A stretch of DNA of 64,000 nt from HXMU1420-13 sp024742815 (GCA_024742815.1 JANSXX010000014.1:1-64000); one strand, 5' to 3'; shown: positions 8,401-17,368, numbered from the stretch's first letter. A program made the numbers and translations. The notes: generated from the sequence alone by a model not told the origin.

Positions 8401-10249
8401 ATATGCAACTGGGGACGTTTCAGGAGCAGGGAATCAAATAGGTGGGCTCACAGGACAAAGTGCATCCGGTGATATAACAAACTGTTTCTCTACGGGTGAG
8501 GTTAATGGGAACATAAATGTAGGAGGTTTAAATGGCGCCTATTATGGTGGTACGCTTTCGAATTGTTTTGCTACAGGAAGTGTGAATGGGACTTCTAATA
8601 CAGGAGGATTTATTGGAGAAAACACAGGGACTGTTATCGCAAGTTACTGGAACACCCTAACTAGTGGGCTTTCCACCGAAATTGGTGTTAATGCAGGCTC
8701 CGGTTCCCCTACTAATTTGACCATTGGTCAAATGGCCGATTCTACTAACTTCTCCGGCTGGGATTTTGCCTCTGATACCGTTTGGACAATCGATCAAGGC
8801 TTCACTTTCCCTTATTTAAAAAATTTAGGGGTTCATAGAATGGTTGTGGCTACTATCGATTCCGGCGAAGGCTGGAGAATGATCGGGGCTCCCGGTGATG
8901 TTACCTATTCCGATCTTCTCTATCCTATCTGGACCCAGGGCTATGAAGGCGCTGATGCAGGAACCGGCTTTAGTTCCAATGTGTATTTCTACGAAGAGGC
9001 CACCCAAAGCTGGAATACACCTTCCAAAGCCAGCGATTACTTCGGAACCGCAGACAGTATCACCGAAAACACCGCGCTAAATGGCATCTTGCTCTACGTT
9101 TATGGCGATGATGACAACGATGGAAGTGACGATCCCTGGCCGAAGTATTTGGTCTCTGAAAATAACACATTAAATGAGTCGTTTGATGTTTCTCTCGGTT
9201 ACACCAATAACGTTTCAGCGGATTCGGCAGGGTGGAATTTAATTTCGAATCCGTACCCTACTTCCCTGGATTGGACAGAAGTTGTTACAAACAATGATAT
9301 CACCAATACATTTCCAGTTGCCTACATCTGGGATGATTCGCTGAATGCAGGTAATGGAGCTTATCGAATCAACTATGGCTATCCCCTGCCTCCGGGACTT
9401 CCTCAGGATTTGATTTTCGATGGCGCGATACCAGCCATGCAAGCTTTCTGGGTGAAGGCTACTTCGAGTGGTGCTTCATTATCTTTTAAACCGGACTACC
9501 AAGGCGACAGTCAGTTCATATATAAACAATCACACCCTGAGGAGAAGTATGCTGAGGTCCCTTGGCTTAGTCTGCGTGTAAAATCTGGAGAGTTGTCAGA
9601 TCAAGTAATGCTGTTCGGAAGTGGTGAGAAAATTCTTTCTTTTAATACTCCAAAACTTAAAACTATTGCGTCCAGATTTGTTGAGTTATCCTTAGAAACG
9701 GAGGATGGAAATTGGACTTCACGATCGATCACATCAGAAAAGATCGAAATACCGTTACGTTTCTCATCCACCGAAATAGGAAGCTTTATCTTTAGTTGGG
9801 AAACTAACAATTCATTTTTTGAACAATACGATGTACTTCTACTGGATTATGTTTCTGGAACTACACTCATGCTTGAATCGGAGACAACAGTTTCGATTGA
9901 GTTATCAGACGGAGGTCAACCTCAGCTTGCTCTAAAAATAATAGCCAATAATACTGTTGGTAACGAGCAGGATAGCGATTTACCAACTATGGTAACTCTT
10001 AATCAAAACTATCCAAATCCATTCAATCCCAGCACTATTATTGGGTATCAGCTTCCAAAGCGTGCCTTTGTGGAACTTCAGGTTTTTGATGTAATGGGGC
10101 GCAAAGTGGCAACCTTAGTTGATCAATCGGTTGATGCAGGAGTACATGAGGTTCAATTAGAAGCAAGTCATCTAGCCTCAGGCCTGTATTTCTATCGCTT
10201 AAAAACAGGAAATATGGTACTCACAAAAAAACTAACCCTAGTGAAATAA
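5444..10249 (+). CDS. Giant GLUG-repeat surface protein with T9SS sorting domain
   Basis: About 1,601 residues from the ATG at 5444; a GTG at 5432 is also in frame. A long basic N-terminus precedes a hydrophobic signal segment (LSALFVITLVLITQNVLAQ). Three similar modules follow, starting near residues 70, 385 and 715. Each opens with GSPYxI..LxWLxQ and DIDAS..GWDxGNGFxPIG, then runs of GLUG-type VGGLxG repeats predicted to form a beta-helix. From about residue 1140 comes a module shared with the two T9SS proteins at 43.5-49.2 kb, then the C-terminal sorting domain (NQNYPNPFNPST, GRKVATLVD, SGLYFYRL). GLUG repeats occur in adhesins and IgA-protease-like proteins, so a secreted or surface adhesin is the best guess. 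Confidence 0.85.
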   Translation: MHPYNIIFANKEVFTGLNNSLKRAKPKYYAQFYTKSVKLSALFVITLVLITQNVLAQTATAPSAGDGSSGSPYEIATLDNLYWLTQTSSVWGDYFIQTADIDASSTSGWDSGNGFTPIGTNGTNFTGSYDGNGYTITGLTINRSSTSNIGMFSFIDGATLTNLGLIDVNFDGNDYVGGLVGEAYSASVITRNYVTGTVSGARHVGGIIGNYEPGAAFIATSDFSENYSEASVNGTINAGGIVGFNLGTIRNCYAIGHVRASTRNAGGIAGRSNNTIATSYASSAITGNQSGGLIGENYGIITNSFWDTNASGKSNGIGSDNNSQSPTGLTTSEMRIESNFSGFDFTNTWTIEKFVSSPYLQSLVPDSLPGVDILASLPSGEGTQTSPYLISDLSELRWLSQTEAVWDSTFQQTADIDASPSSGWDSGNGFTPIGSSTTHFTGSYNGDNYNITGLYVDRSSADYIGMFGYAVGANLKNIHLTALAVTGNDWVGGIAGYMDGDSLSNSSVSGNVSGRSNVGGLAGQVSSGALELNSANIIINSDGNLLGGLVGLNNGDIFTSYASVTFSSPSPFVVGGITGALETNGSISDSYATGDVEGYELVGGISGTSEGDIANSYFSGTISAIEGFGGVLGRYSNGTLSGVYWDTDRSGITSAFGLGSGQTATGYTSSEMREESNFPEFDFDTNWGIASGFSEPYLRDFAPDSINGFPTSYFPEGSGSEGDPYLISTLDNLYWLSQIETVWDSAFVQTADIDASSTSGWDNGNGFSPIGNNNPNSFTGSYNGANYSISELTINRDSTDYVALFGSAVNATLTNINLLDAEIHSAESRFVGALAGSVNGTVIITGNTSTGNVSGKQHVGGLIGSLAVNQLSDPLSNNHSSVNVVATDEAVGGLIGTFSTGLIENSFATGDVTGKSNVGGLIGAAHDTVTTSYATGTVTGSGQMVGGLIGQNTFYTSKSYAMGEVYGSSDYVGGLIGENVGDLEYIYATGDVSGAGNQIGGLTGQSASGDITNCFSTGEVNGNINVGGLNGAYYGGTLSNCFATGSVNGTSNTGGFIGENTGTVIASYWNTLTSGLSTEIGVNAGSGSPTNLTIGQMADSTNFSGWDFASDTVWTIDQGFTFPYLKNLGVHRMVVATIDSGEGWRMIGAPGDVTYSDLLYPIWTQGYEGADAGTGFSSNVYFYEEATQSWNTPSKASDYFGTADSITENTALNGILLYVYGDDDNDGSDDPWPKYLVSENNTLNESFDVSLGYTNNVSADSAGWNLISNPYPTSLDWTEVVTNNDITNTFPVAYIWDDSLNAGNGAYRINYGYPLPPGLPQDLIFDGAIPAMQAFWVKATSSGASLSFKPDYQGDSQFIYKQSHPEEKYAEVPWLSLRVKSGELSDQVMLFGSGEKILSFNTPKLKTIASRFVELSLETEDGNWTSRSITSEKIEIPLRFSSTEIGSFIFSWETNNSFFEQYDVLLLDYVSGTTLMLESETTVSIELSDGGQPQLALKIIANNTVGNEQDSDLPTMVTLNQNYPNPFNPSTIIGYQLPKRAFVELQVFDVMGRKVATLVDQSVDAGVHEVQLEASHLASGLYFYRLKTGNMVLTKKLTLVK

Positions 10250-10307
10250 ACCAATCACTCAGCTTAGATCACAGTTTATGTCGAAAACAAACTCAATTTA
10301 TGTACCT

Positions 10308-10493
10308 ATGAACACTCTCCTAAAAATTATACTTACAATCTCTTTAATTCTAATTGCATCAACCATTGCATTGGCTCAACCCGGCCTACCAAATCCACCA
10401 AATCAGGCTCCTATTGATGGAGGACTTGGACTTTTAGCCGCTGCAGGAGGTGCTTACGCTATAAAAAAGCTTCGCAGATCATCCGGAGATTAA
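10308..10493 (+). CDS. Small PID-CTERM-like membrane protein
   Basis: 61 residues from ATG 10308, giving MNTLLKIILTISLILIASTIALAQ as a clean signal peptide; an upstream ATG at 10278 would add ten residues. The mature part is short and Pro-rich (PGLPNPPNQ), then APIDGGLGLLAAAGGAYAIKK, a hydrophobic segment followed by a basic tail. The PIDGG-hydrophobic-KK tripartite end matches small Bacteroidota proteins annotated as carrying a PID-CTERM sorting domain. The dedicated processing enzyme is not known to me. It lies 58 nt after the GLUG gene on the same strand and ahead of a strong terminator, so they are probably co-transcribed. Confidence 0.7.
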   Translation: MNTLLKIILTISLILIASTIALAQPGLPNPPNQAPIDGGLGLLAAAGGAYAIKKLRRSSGD

Positions 10494-10581
10494 ATCATAT
10501 AAAGAAAAAATATTTCCTTGATATACCCTATTCCCAATGCTGGGCTATACTAACCCCCTAACTTAGTAATAAGCCCGTTAT

Positions 10582-10614
10582 GTACCCATCTCTGTAAAGG
10601 ATGGGTACTTTTTT
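10582..10614 (+). terminator. Intrinsic terminator after the GLUG / PID-CTERM operon
   Basis: Perfect 9-bp stem GTACCCATC / GATGGGTAC with a 9-nt loop, followed directly by TTTTTT. It lies 88 nt after the PID-CTERM stop and before recG. Confidence 0.9.
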
Positions 10615-10669
10615 ACCGTTTAACTACCTATTAAATTGTTGATTGTATTGAAAGCACCCATTAGATATT

Positions 10670-12760
10670 TTGGAAACAAAAATTCTGCCATTGTCATTAC
10701 TTCAACTTACAGGCTTAAGCTCTAAAAGGCTCGAAGCATTGCAAAGTGCTTCTATTTATACCGCGGATGACCTCCTATATTTTTTCCCGCGCCGATATCT
10801 GGACCGTTCTAATGTTCAACGTATTCAACATTTAGCCGGTTCGGGCGAAGAGGTCACTGTTTCGGGCCATGTTGTTTCGATTGATGAAGTGGGTTTTGGT
10901 AAAAAGAAACGGCTAGAAGTATCGCTAAGCGATGGCACCGGTATTATAAAAGGTGTGTGGTTCAAAGGAGCTTCTTATTTAAAAAAGCAGTTCAAAAAAG
11001 GAGCCGTTTTAGCATTTTTTGGTCAAGCCAAACGATACGGTAAAACAATTTCGATGGCGCACCCAGAAATCAGCTCCATTTCCGATGATGGTGATTTAGA
11101 GGCTTTTTCGAAAATTATTCCTATTTATCCGGCGAATAAAGAGTTCAGTAAAGCACGAATTACCTCATCTTTATTACAAAAGTGGATCATGCAGATTCTG
11201 AATCAAAAAAAAGTGACAGAGTTTCTTCCCTTACAAATACTAACAAACAACCAATTTCCGGAAAAAGCGCAGGCACTTCGAAATATTCATAATCCAAATT
11301 CTCATCAAGAGCATAAGATTGCATTGGAGCGGTTCAAATTCGAAGAATTATTCTTGTTCGAACTTAGTATGTGCAAAATTAAACACGTGGTATCTGCCCG
11401 AGAGTCTGGACACATATTCGGCAACCTGAAACCGAATACATCTACTTACTTTAATAAGCTTCTACCTTTTGAATTAACCGATGGCCAAAAACAAGCTCTT
11501 TCTGACATTAAGCGCGATGTACGCTCCGGCAAGCAAATGAATCGACTACTTCAAGGAGATGTAGGTGCCGGTAAAACCATTGTTGCCATCGGTGCGATGT
11601 TGATGGCCGTAGATAATGGTTTCCAAGCCGCTTTTGCTGCGCCTACCGAAATTTTGGCTGAGCAGCATTATCATACATTAAGCCAACATCTAGCCGGATT
11701 AGACATAAACATCCGATTATTAGTAGGTGGGCAAAAAACAGCTTTGCGCCGGGATATTCTGACCGATATTGAAGGTGGTGGATGCCAGATCGTTGTAGGA
11801 ACACATGCCTTATTTCAGGAATCTGTAACATTCAATAATCTTGGGCTAGCCATTATAGATGAACAGCATCGATTTGGAGTACAACAACGCGCCGATTTAC
11901 TCAATAAAGGGAACCATCCGCATCTATTAGTGATGAGTGCAACCCCAATCCCTCGTTCTCTTGCCATGACTGTTTATGCTGATTTAGACGTTTCAATAAT
12001 TGCGGGATTACCAAAAGGCAGAAAACCTGTGGAAACGGCGATTCGATCTGATAAAAAACGGGATGATATTTATCGCTTTGTAGATCAGGAATTAGCCGAT
12101 GGAGGGCAAGTTTATATTATTTATCCCCTGATTGAAGAATCTGAAGCTTTGGACTTGAAGGATGCCACAGCGGGATTCGAAAAAGTAAAAACACGATTTC
12201 CCGATTATAATGTTGGCTTATTGCATGGAAGGATGGATTCCACAATAAAAGAGGAAACCATGCAAGCCTTTAAAGAAAATCAAATTCAGATACTGGTAAG
12301 CACCACAGTAATTGAAGTTGGAGTTGACGTACCAAATGCTTCTATAATGATCATTGAACATGCCGAGCGATTCGGTCTTTCCCAACTTCATCAGTTGAGA
12401 GGAAGAATTGGTCGCGGTTCCAGACAAAGTTATTGTATCCTAATCCCAGACGTTAAAGTAAGTAGGTCTGGCAGTTATCGCCTTAAAACTATGGAAGAAA
12501 CCAGCGATGGATTTAGAATTGCTGAAGCCGATTTAAAACTACGCGGACCCGGTGATTTCCTTGGGACTAAACAAAGCGGGTTACCAGACTTTAAAGTTGC
12601 TGATATTGTAGAAGATCAATTACTGCTGATGAATGCCAAAAACGTTGCTCAAGAAATCATTCATGAAGATCCGGAATTAAATAAACCTGAAAATTCTGAT
12701 TTGAAAATCGTTTTTCTTCCGTACTTTAATGAACGACAAAGGTTTTATGGGTTGGCTTAA
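10670..12760 (+). CDS. recG: ATP-dependent DNA helicase RecG
   Basis: A 696-residue monomeric helicase that remodels stalled replication forks and Holliday junctions. An N-terminal wedge/OB domain (about residues 60-160) precedes a superfamily 2 helicase core with Walker A GDVGAGKT near residue 299, DEQHRFGV near 397 and SATPIPRS. The helicase C domain has QLRGRIGRG, and the RecG C-terminal segment LKLRGPGDFLGTKQSG follows. The start is a TTG: no in-frame ATG lies near the N-terminus, and a stop is found 21 nt upstream. Length is normal. Confidence 0.96.
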   Translation: METKILPLSLLQLTGLSSKRLEALQSASIYTADDLLYFFPRRYLDRSNVQRIQHLAGSGEEVTVSGHVVSIDEVGFGKKKRLEVSLSDGTGIIKGVWFKGASYLKKQFKKGAVLAFFGQAKRYGKTISMAHPEISSISDDGDLEAFSKIIPIYPANKEFSKARITSSLLQKWIMQILNQKKVTEFLPLQILTNNQFPEKAQALRNIHNPNSHQEHKIALERFKFEELFLFELSMCKIKHVVSARESGHIFGNLKPNTSTYFNKLLPFELTDGQKQALSDIKRDVRSGKQMNRLLQGDVGAGKTIVAIGAMLMAVDNGFQAAFAAPTEILAEQHYHTLSQHLAGLDINIRLLVGGQKTALRRDILTDIEGGGCQIVVGTHALFQESVTFNNLGLAIIDEQHRFGVQQRADLLNKGNHPHLLVMSATPIPRSLAMTVYADLDVSIIAGLPKGRKPVETAIRSDKKRDDIYRFVDQELADGGQVYIIYPLIEESEALDLKDATAGFEKVKTRFPDYNVGLLHGRMDSTIKEETMQAFKENQIQILVSTTVIEVGVDVPNASIMIIEHAERFGLSQLHQLRGRIGRGSRQSYCILIPDVKVSRSGSYRLKTMEETSDGFRIAEADLKLRGPGDFLGTKQSGLPDFKVADIVEDQLLLMNAKNVAQEIIHEDPELNKPENSDLKIVFLPYFNERQRFYGLA

Positions 12761-12893
12761 CATCACTCAATAATTAAATACTTGGTTTTACAGAGGGTAT
12801 TTCTTCTCGACAATATCTCTACACCTTATACACTCTGTGACTTATATTTTTGATTTTGGGGTTGTTTAAATAATAAAATAATTGGTTTAAGGC

Positions 12894-13124
12894 GTGGCAA
12901 AGGTATCTGAGGATAAGAGACGGTGTTTTAACTGTAATTCAGTGGAGAATGAAACTCGAATTATTGGTGGCTATATTGTAGAGCTTTCTGAAATTGAATA
13001 TAAAGGCACCACTAGATTGGCATGCCAGGGTTGTAAGCGAAAAATAACTACCGAACAGAAATACAAAAAAGAAGATAAGATGAAAGGGTTCCTGTCCTTT
13101 TTAGGGTTTAAAAACAACCGCTAG
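12894..13124 (+). CDS. Small zinc-ribbon protein, paralogue of the one at 52273-52560
   Basis: 76 residues from a GTG start. CFNC at residues 11-14 and CQGC near residues 44-47 form a likely four-cysteine zinc site, followed by a Lys-rich tail. From the first CxxC to the second it aligns without a gap to the 95-residue protein at 52273-52560: CxxC, 13 residues, IVEL, 12 residues, CQxC. It lies 133 nt after recG. Function is unknown; a nucleic-acid or protein-binding zinc ribbon is the structural inference. Confidence 0.7.
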   Translation: MAKVSEDKRRCFNCNSVENETRIIGGYIVELSEIEYKGTTRLACQGCKRKITTEQKYKKEDKMKGFLSFLGFKNNR

Positions 13125-13145
13125 TTCAGTTCTACTACATTTGAA

Positions 13146-13177
13146 AAAGAAAAAGCCAAGAGGGTTAATCTTGGCTT
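13146..13177 (-). terminator. Intrinsic terminator of typA
   Basis: 8-bp stem AAGCCAAG / CTTGGCTT with a 9-nt loop. On the minus strand it is followed by TTTCTTTTTC. It lies just past the typA stop and between convergent genes. Confidence 0.85.
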
Positions 13178-13187
13178 CTAGATTCAA

Positions 13188-15008
13188 TTAAGCGTTTACT
13201 TTTTTCTTTTCTTCCCGTTTACGCTCATTATGGTCTAAAAATTTCTTTCGAATTCGCAGGCTCTGTGGAGTTACTTCAAGTAACTCATCGTTGGCAATAA
13301 ACTCGATGCATTCCTCAAGACTCATTTTTTTGGCCTGCGATATTTTAATGCCATCGGCCGTTTGAGTAGCTCGGTGGTTTGTAAGGTTTTTCTTCTTTGC
13401 CACATTAACAATCATATCGTCTGTGCGGTTATTTAATCCTACAACCATTCCCATATATACCGGATCTCCGGGCTCAACAAAGAATTGACCGCGATCCTGA
13501 ATTCCTTCTAAGGCATAGCCGGTCACATCACCTTTTTCTAGGGCGATCAGTGCTCCGCGATTTCTGCCCGAAATTTCACCAGCAAAGGGCTCATAACCAT
13601 CAAACTGCTGGTGCATAATTCCTGTACCACGAGTTTCGGTAAGCATTTCGCCTCGGAAACCAATTAATCCACGGGAAGGCACTCTGAATTCAATTCTATT
13701 ATTCTCCCCTTCCTGGCTCATGCCCTGCATGATCCCTTTTCGCTTCTGCAGGTTATCAATCACTTTGTTGCTGTAATCGGTGTGTACATCTACAATTACT
13801 TCCTCAACCGGTTCTTGAAGAATACCATCGATTTCCTGCATTAATACCTCAGGACGTGAAACGGCAAATTCAAATCCTTCTCGGCGCATCGTTTCAATCA
13901 AAATAGCCATTTGCAACTCACCGCGACCCGATACTTTAAATACATCCGGGCTGTCGGTTTGCTCAACTTTCATGGCAACATTGGTACGAACTTCTCGCAT
14001 CAATCGATCTTTAATCATATTTGAGGTAACATACTTCCCTTCTAATCCGGCAAATGGTGAGTTATTCACCCGGAAATACATGGCAATAGTCGGTTTATCA
14101 AGATCCACGTACTCCAATGGAGTCATGTCGGAAACAGCGGTTAAAGTATCTCCGATATTTACCGAATCGTAGCCTGCAATGGCCACAATATCACCGGCAA
14201 TAGCTTCTTCAACAGGTTCTCTGTTTAATCCATTAAAGGTAAATAGCTTGGTGGCTCTACCTTTCATTTTGTTGGATCCATCGCCACCAATTAAGGCCAC
14301 TTCCTGATTCAATTTAACTGAACCTTGCTCGATACGTCCAACCGCAATTCGACCCACATAATCATTCCAATCAATAGAACTCACCAACATTTTGAATTCT
14401 TCTTCGATGGGTTGATGAGGCGCCGGAACGTGTTCTACAATTTTGTCCATTAACGGAGCAAGGCTCTCACCTTCATCTTCAAGATGTTCTTTAGCGATAC
14501 CATCTCGAGCAATTGCATAGAGCACTGGGAAATCAAGCTGATCGTTGGTAGCATCCAACATCACAAATAGGTCGAAAATCTCGTCCAAAACAGCATCAGG
14601 GCGTGCATCTCCACGGTCGATTTTATTAATCACTACAATCGGCTTATAGCCAAGCGACAATGATTTACGAAGCACGAATTTTGTTTGTGGTAACGGTCCT
14701 TCTGCGGCATCTACAAGCAGAATAACCCCGTTTACCATTTTTAGGATACGCTCCACTTCGCCACCAAAATCGGCGTGACCCGGAGTATCCACGATGTTAA
14801 TTTTAGTTCCATTCCAATGGATAGCAGTATTTTTTGAACTGATTGTAATTCCGCGTTCTTTTTCCAGATCGCCGGAATCCATTACACGTTCCTCTACCTC
14901 CTGATTTTCCCTAAAGGTTCCACTTTGTTTTAGAATTTGATCTACCAGCGTAGTTTTTCCATGATCTACGTGGGCGATAATTGCAATATTTCTTAGCTCT
15001 TGATGCAT
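13188..15008 (-). CDS. typA: Ribosome-associated GTPase TypA/BipA
   Basis: 606 residues. An EF-G-like G domain with AHVDHGKTT at residues 12-20, DTPGHADFGGEVER and NKIDR is followed by domains II, III and V and the BipA-specific C-terminal domain (FRVPSRGLIGFRGE, GRNRGALI, EECIEFIANDELLEVTPQ). BipA acts on 50S assembly and stress adaptation. The ATG start is consistent with the family N-terminus. It stands alone, ending at its own terminator. Confidence 0.97.
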   Translation of the reverse strand: MHQELRNIAIIAHVDHGKTTLVDQILKQSGTFRENQEVEERVMDSGDLEKERGITISSKNTAIHWNGTKINIVDTPGHADFGGEVERILKMVNGVILLVDAAEGPLPQTKFVLRKSLSLGYKPIVVINKIDRGDARPDAVLDEIFDLFVMLDATNDQLDFPVLYAIARDGIAKEHLEDEGESLAPLMDKIVEHVPAPHQPIEEEFKMLVSSIDWNDYVGRIAVGRIEQGSVKLNQEVALIGGDGSNKMKGRATKLFTFNGLNREPVEEAIAGDIVAIAGYDSVNIGDTLTAVSDMTPLEYVDLDKPTIAMYFRVNNSPFAGLEGKYVTSNMIKDRLMREVRTNVAMKVEQTDSPDVFKVSGRGELQMAILIETMRREGFEFAVSRPEVLMQEIDGILQEPVEEVIVDVHTDYSNKVIDNLQKRKGIMQGMSQEGENNRIEFRVPSRGLIGFRGEMLTETRGTGIMHQQFDGYEPFAGEISGRNRGALIALEKGDVTGYALEGIQDRGQFFVEPGDPVYMGMVVGLNNRTDDMIVNVAKKKNLTNHRATQTADGIKISQAKKMSLEECIEFIANDELLEVTPQSLRIRKKFLDHNERKREEKKKVNA

Positions 15009-15123
15009 GACTGGTTTTAATGAAAATTTATGCAGCCTTAAATATACAGCTTATTTAAACAAACTATGATTATTAAAAACTTAAAATTTCGACTACAAGC
15101 TTATAGGGTGAGTGAGTTGAGAA

Positions 15124-15999
15124 TCAGGTGTTTATGATTTCAGCATTATCATCGGGCAGAATTTCACCTTCTACTTCTCTGGAATAAAACGCTGTGAATT
15201 GAGCCCCAAATAATACAAACATAGAGGAAAAGAAAATCCAAACCAAAAGAATTACCAGCGAACCAGCTGCCCCATAAACATTTCCTAATGAGCTATTTCC
15301 TAGATAAAAGCCAATCAAAAATTTACCTACAACAAATAGCAGAGTAGTAAATATCGCTCCACCAAATATGTTACTCCATTTGGTTTTTACATCCGGAATC
15401 ACCTTAAATAAGCAGGTAAAAACGAAGGTCGTTAATACAAACGATGCCAAAAAATTTACTAATGTAACCAACGAAAAGTTTTGGATTTCCAATTGGCTTA
15501 GAATAAACTCATCGAAAATATTGATCATCGCTTCTACTAATAGGGAAACGAGCATCAAAAAACCGATGCTTCCAGCCATAGCCAGCGATAGTGCCCGATT
15601 TTTGAAAAACATCCACACATTTTTATCCGGTTTTGCCCTCACTCCCCACACTTTATTAATCCCATCCTGAAGCGACACAAACACCGTGGTTGCACTAATT
15701 AAAAGCATCACAAACCCAAACACTCTTGCCCAGTTCGAATAGATACTTTCGTTCGCATTTTCCAGCACTCTATCAATAGCTTTTGCGCTTTCTTCACCAA
15801 ATAAAAGCTGAAATTGTTGAATCAGACTGCGACGAACTATATCATCTTCGTAAAGCACCCCTGCAATAGACGTTGTTATTATTAACACAGCAGGAAGAGA
15901 AAATATCACATAGAAAGCGATGGAAGAGCTAAAGTTCATTGCTTCCTTTAGCTTGAACTCAGTTATTGTTGATAAAAATGCTTGTTTGTAGTGATTCAA
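15124..15999 (-). CDS. YihY/BrkB-family inner membrane protein
   Basis: 291 residues with about six hydrophobic helices. The family signature is visible in the first helix region (MNFSSSIAFYVIFSLPAVLI), in the TTVFVSLQDGINKVWGV stretch and near the C-terminus (YGAAGSLVILLVWIFFSS). The family was once mislabelled ribonuclease BN and its molecular role is not settled. The start used is a TTG; the first in-frame ATG would remove 20 residues of normal family sequence. It is divergent from the yjbQ-like gene. Confidence 0.85.
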   Translation of the reverse strand: MNHYKQAFLSTITEFKLKEAMNFSSSIAFYVIFSLPAVLIITTSIAGVLYEDDIVRRSLIQQFQLLFGEESAKAIDRVLENANESIYSNWARVFGFVMLLISATTVFVSLQDGINKVWGVRAKPDKNVWMFFKNRALSLAMAGSIGFLMLVSLLVEAMINIFDEFILSQLEIQNFSLVTLVNFLASFVLTTFVFTCLFKVIPDVKTKWSNIFGGAIFTTLLFVVGKFLIGFYLGNSSLGNVYGAAGSLVILLVWIFFSSMFVLFGAQFTAFYSREVEGEILPDDNAEIINT

Positions 16000-16084
16000 T
16001 GTTCTAGATCATTGTTTTCGGTATTAACAAATAATTAGCTACGATAGTTTATACTCTTTCAACCAGTAAATATTAGTTTTAACT

Positions 16085-16507
16085 ATGTCTATCATTCAAA
16101 AAGAACTCATTTTTTCACGTAAATCACGAGGATTTCATTTAATTACGGAAGAAGTTCTTGATCAAATACCCGAAATTGAATCGATTAAAACCGGGCTTGC
16201 CCATATTTTTATACAGCACACCAGTGCTTCTTTAACCATTAATGAAAATGCCGACCCTACTGTGAGACATGACTTTGAGACCTATTTTACCAGAGTTGTT
16301 CCCGAAGATACTAGTCTGTATAAACATGTGTTTGAGGGCCCCGATGATATGACCTCACACATCAAAAGTTCGTTACTTGGATCCTCAGTTTCTATTCCCA
16401 TTACCGGTGGACGCTTTAATCTTGGTACTTGGCTAGGAATTTATCTTTGTGAGCACCGAAATTCCGGCGGCCCCAGAAAATTGGTCATCACTTTAATGGG
16501 TGAATGA
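16085..16507 (+). CDS. YjbQ-family protein (UPF0047)
   Basis: 140 residues, typical length for the family. Conserved segments are HIFIQHTSASLTINENADPTVRHD, with the histidine and acidic residues, HIKSSLLGSS, and the GTWLGIYLCEHR end. Members have been reported to have weak thiamine-phosphate synthase activity, but the physiological role is open. Its stop overlaps the GTG that begins the next reading frame, so the two genes are coupled or co-transcribed. Confidence 0.88.
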   Translation: MSIIQKELIFSRKSRGFHLITEEVLDQIPEIESIKTGLAHIFIQHTSASLTINENADPTVRHDFETYFTRVVPEDTSLYKHVFEGPDDMTSHIKSSLLGSSVSIPITGGRFNLGTWLGIYLCEHRNSGGPRKLVITLMGE

Positions 16508-16508
16508 C

Positions 16509-17288
16509 ATGACATATAAACCGTTAAAGTTATGGTTTGATGTAGACCTTGCCTCGTTGCTTGCAGATAAGATTCTGAAAATACGACTTGATTTTAAACG
16601 CGACGTGTTTATTGATTTCGTTGGTAGCCGAATCCCAAAACTTGAGCTAAAAGCCAGAGTTGAAGTACTTGCTGATGGTCTGTATGAACTATTAGAAAGT
16701 GATTATAGCTCTTCAATACCTACGCTTTTGGGAATTCTTGGTCCCGAAAACAGCGAGGAAACCGGGATGTTCACGAATTTTTACTGGGTAATGCCAATTG
16801 CTAAATTCGTAGAGAAACATGGATTAGAGCACCCAGAGTTATCCTACAATGCTATTGAGGAAATAACCAAAAGAAATACCGGTGAATATGCAATTCGTCC
16901 ATTTTTGGTCAAATATCCCGCAAAAACGATTGCAAAAATGATGAATTGGTCTACTTCAGAAAATTTCCACGTTCGCCGTTTAGCAAGTGAAGGCGGCCGA
17001 CCAAGATTGCCTTGGGCAAAAAAACTCGATCCATTTATCGAAGACCCGACACCTCTACTGCCTATTCTCAGAAAATTAAAAACCGATCCTTCTAAATATG
17101 TTCAAAAATCTGTGGCTAATTGTTTGAATGATATTCTTAAAGACAATCAAAAAGTTGCCCGAATAGAAATAGAGAAATGGCTACCCACTGATGAGCCGTC
17201 AACAAAGTGGATCATCAAGCATGCTCTTAGAAATGAGTTAAAGAAGGATGAGCAATGGGCAAAAGAAATCATAGCTTCATTTAAATAA
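16509..17288 (+). CDS. DNA alkylation repair protein, AlkC/AlkD-like HEAT-repeat glycosylase
   Basis: 259 residues from ATG 16509; a GTG at 16500 is in frame and overlaps the yjbQ-like stop. The sequence is all-helical in character and carries the hallmark of the AlkC-type branch, HVRRLASEGGRPRLPW, near residues 158-173. The C-terminal helices contain YVQKSVANCLNDI, typical of HEAT-like repeats. These enzymes excise bulky or cationic alkylated bases such as 3-methyladenine. Assignment to AlkC versus AlkD subtype is by motif only. Confidence 0.8.
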   Translation: MTYKPLKLWFDVDLASLLADKILKIRLDFKRDVFIDFVGSRIPKLELKARVEVLADGLYELLESDYSSSIPTLLGILGPENSEETGMFTNFYWVMPIAKFVEKHGLEHPELSYNAIEEITKRNTGEYAIRPFLVKYPAKTIAKMMNWSTSENFHVRRLASEGGRPRLPWAKKLDPFIEDPTPLLPILRKLKTDPSKYVQKSVANCLNDILKDNQKVARIEIEKWLPTDEPSTKWIIKHALRNELKKDEQWAKEIIASFK

Positions 17289-17318
17289 AAAAGGCTCTTC
17301 AAATTAATGAAGAGCCTT
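17283..17318 (-). terminator. Bidirectional-type hairpin, strongest for the minus strand
   Basis: 10-bp stem AAGGCTCTTC / GAAGAGCCTT with an 8-nt loop. On the minus strand the stem ends in TT and runs into TTTTATTTAA, downstream of the GIY-YIG gene. It also directly follows the plus-strand glycosylase stop. Confidence 0.8.
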
Positions 17319-17368
17319 CACTTTACAATCTCCTACGCAGCGCGGCTGCTTCGGTGATTAAATTGACT

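Noticed and set aside
10511..10562. Pyrimidine-run segments (ACCC, CCCCC) after the PID-CTERM gene as a second operator
   Set aside because: They share only short words with the 5336-5357 repeat and lie between a gene and its own terminator, where an operator is less likely.
15368..15670. Plus-strand ORF of 100 codons inside the yihY-like gene
   Set aside because: It lies wholly within a well-supported membrane protein gene and has no protein features of its own.
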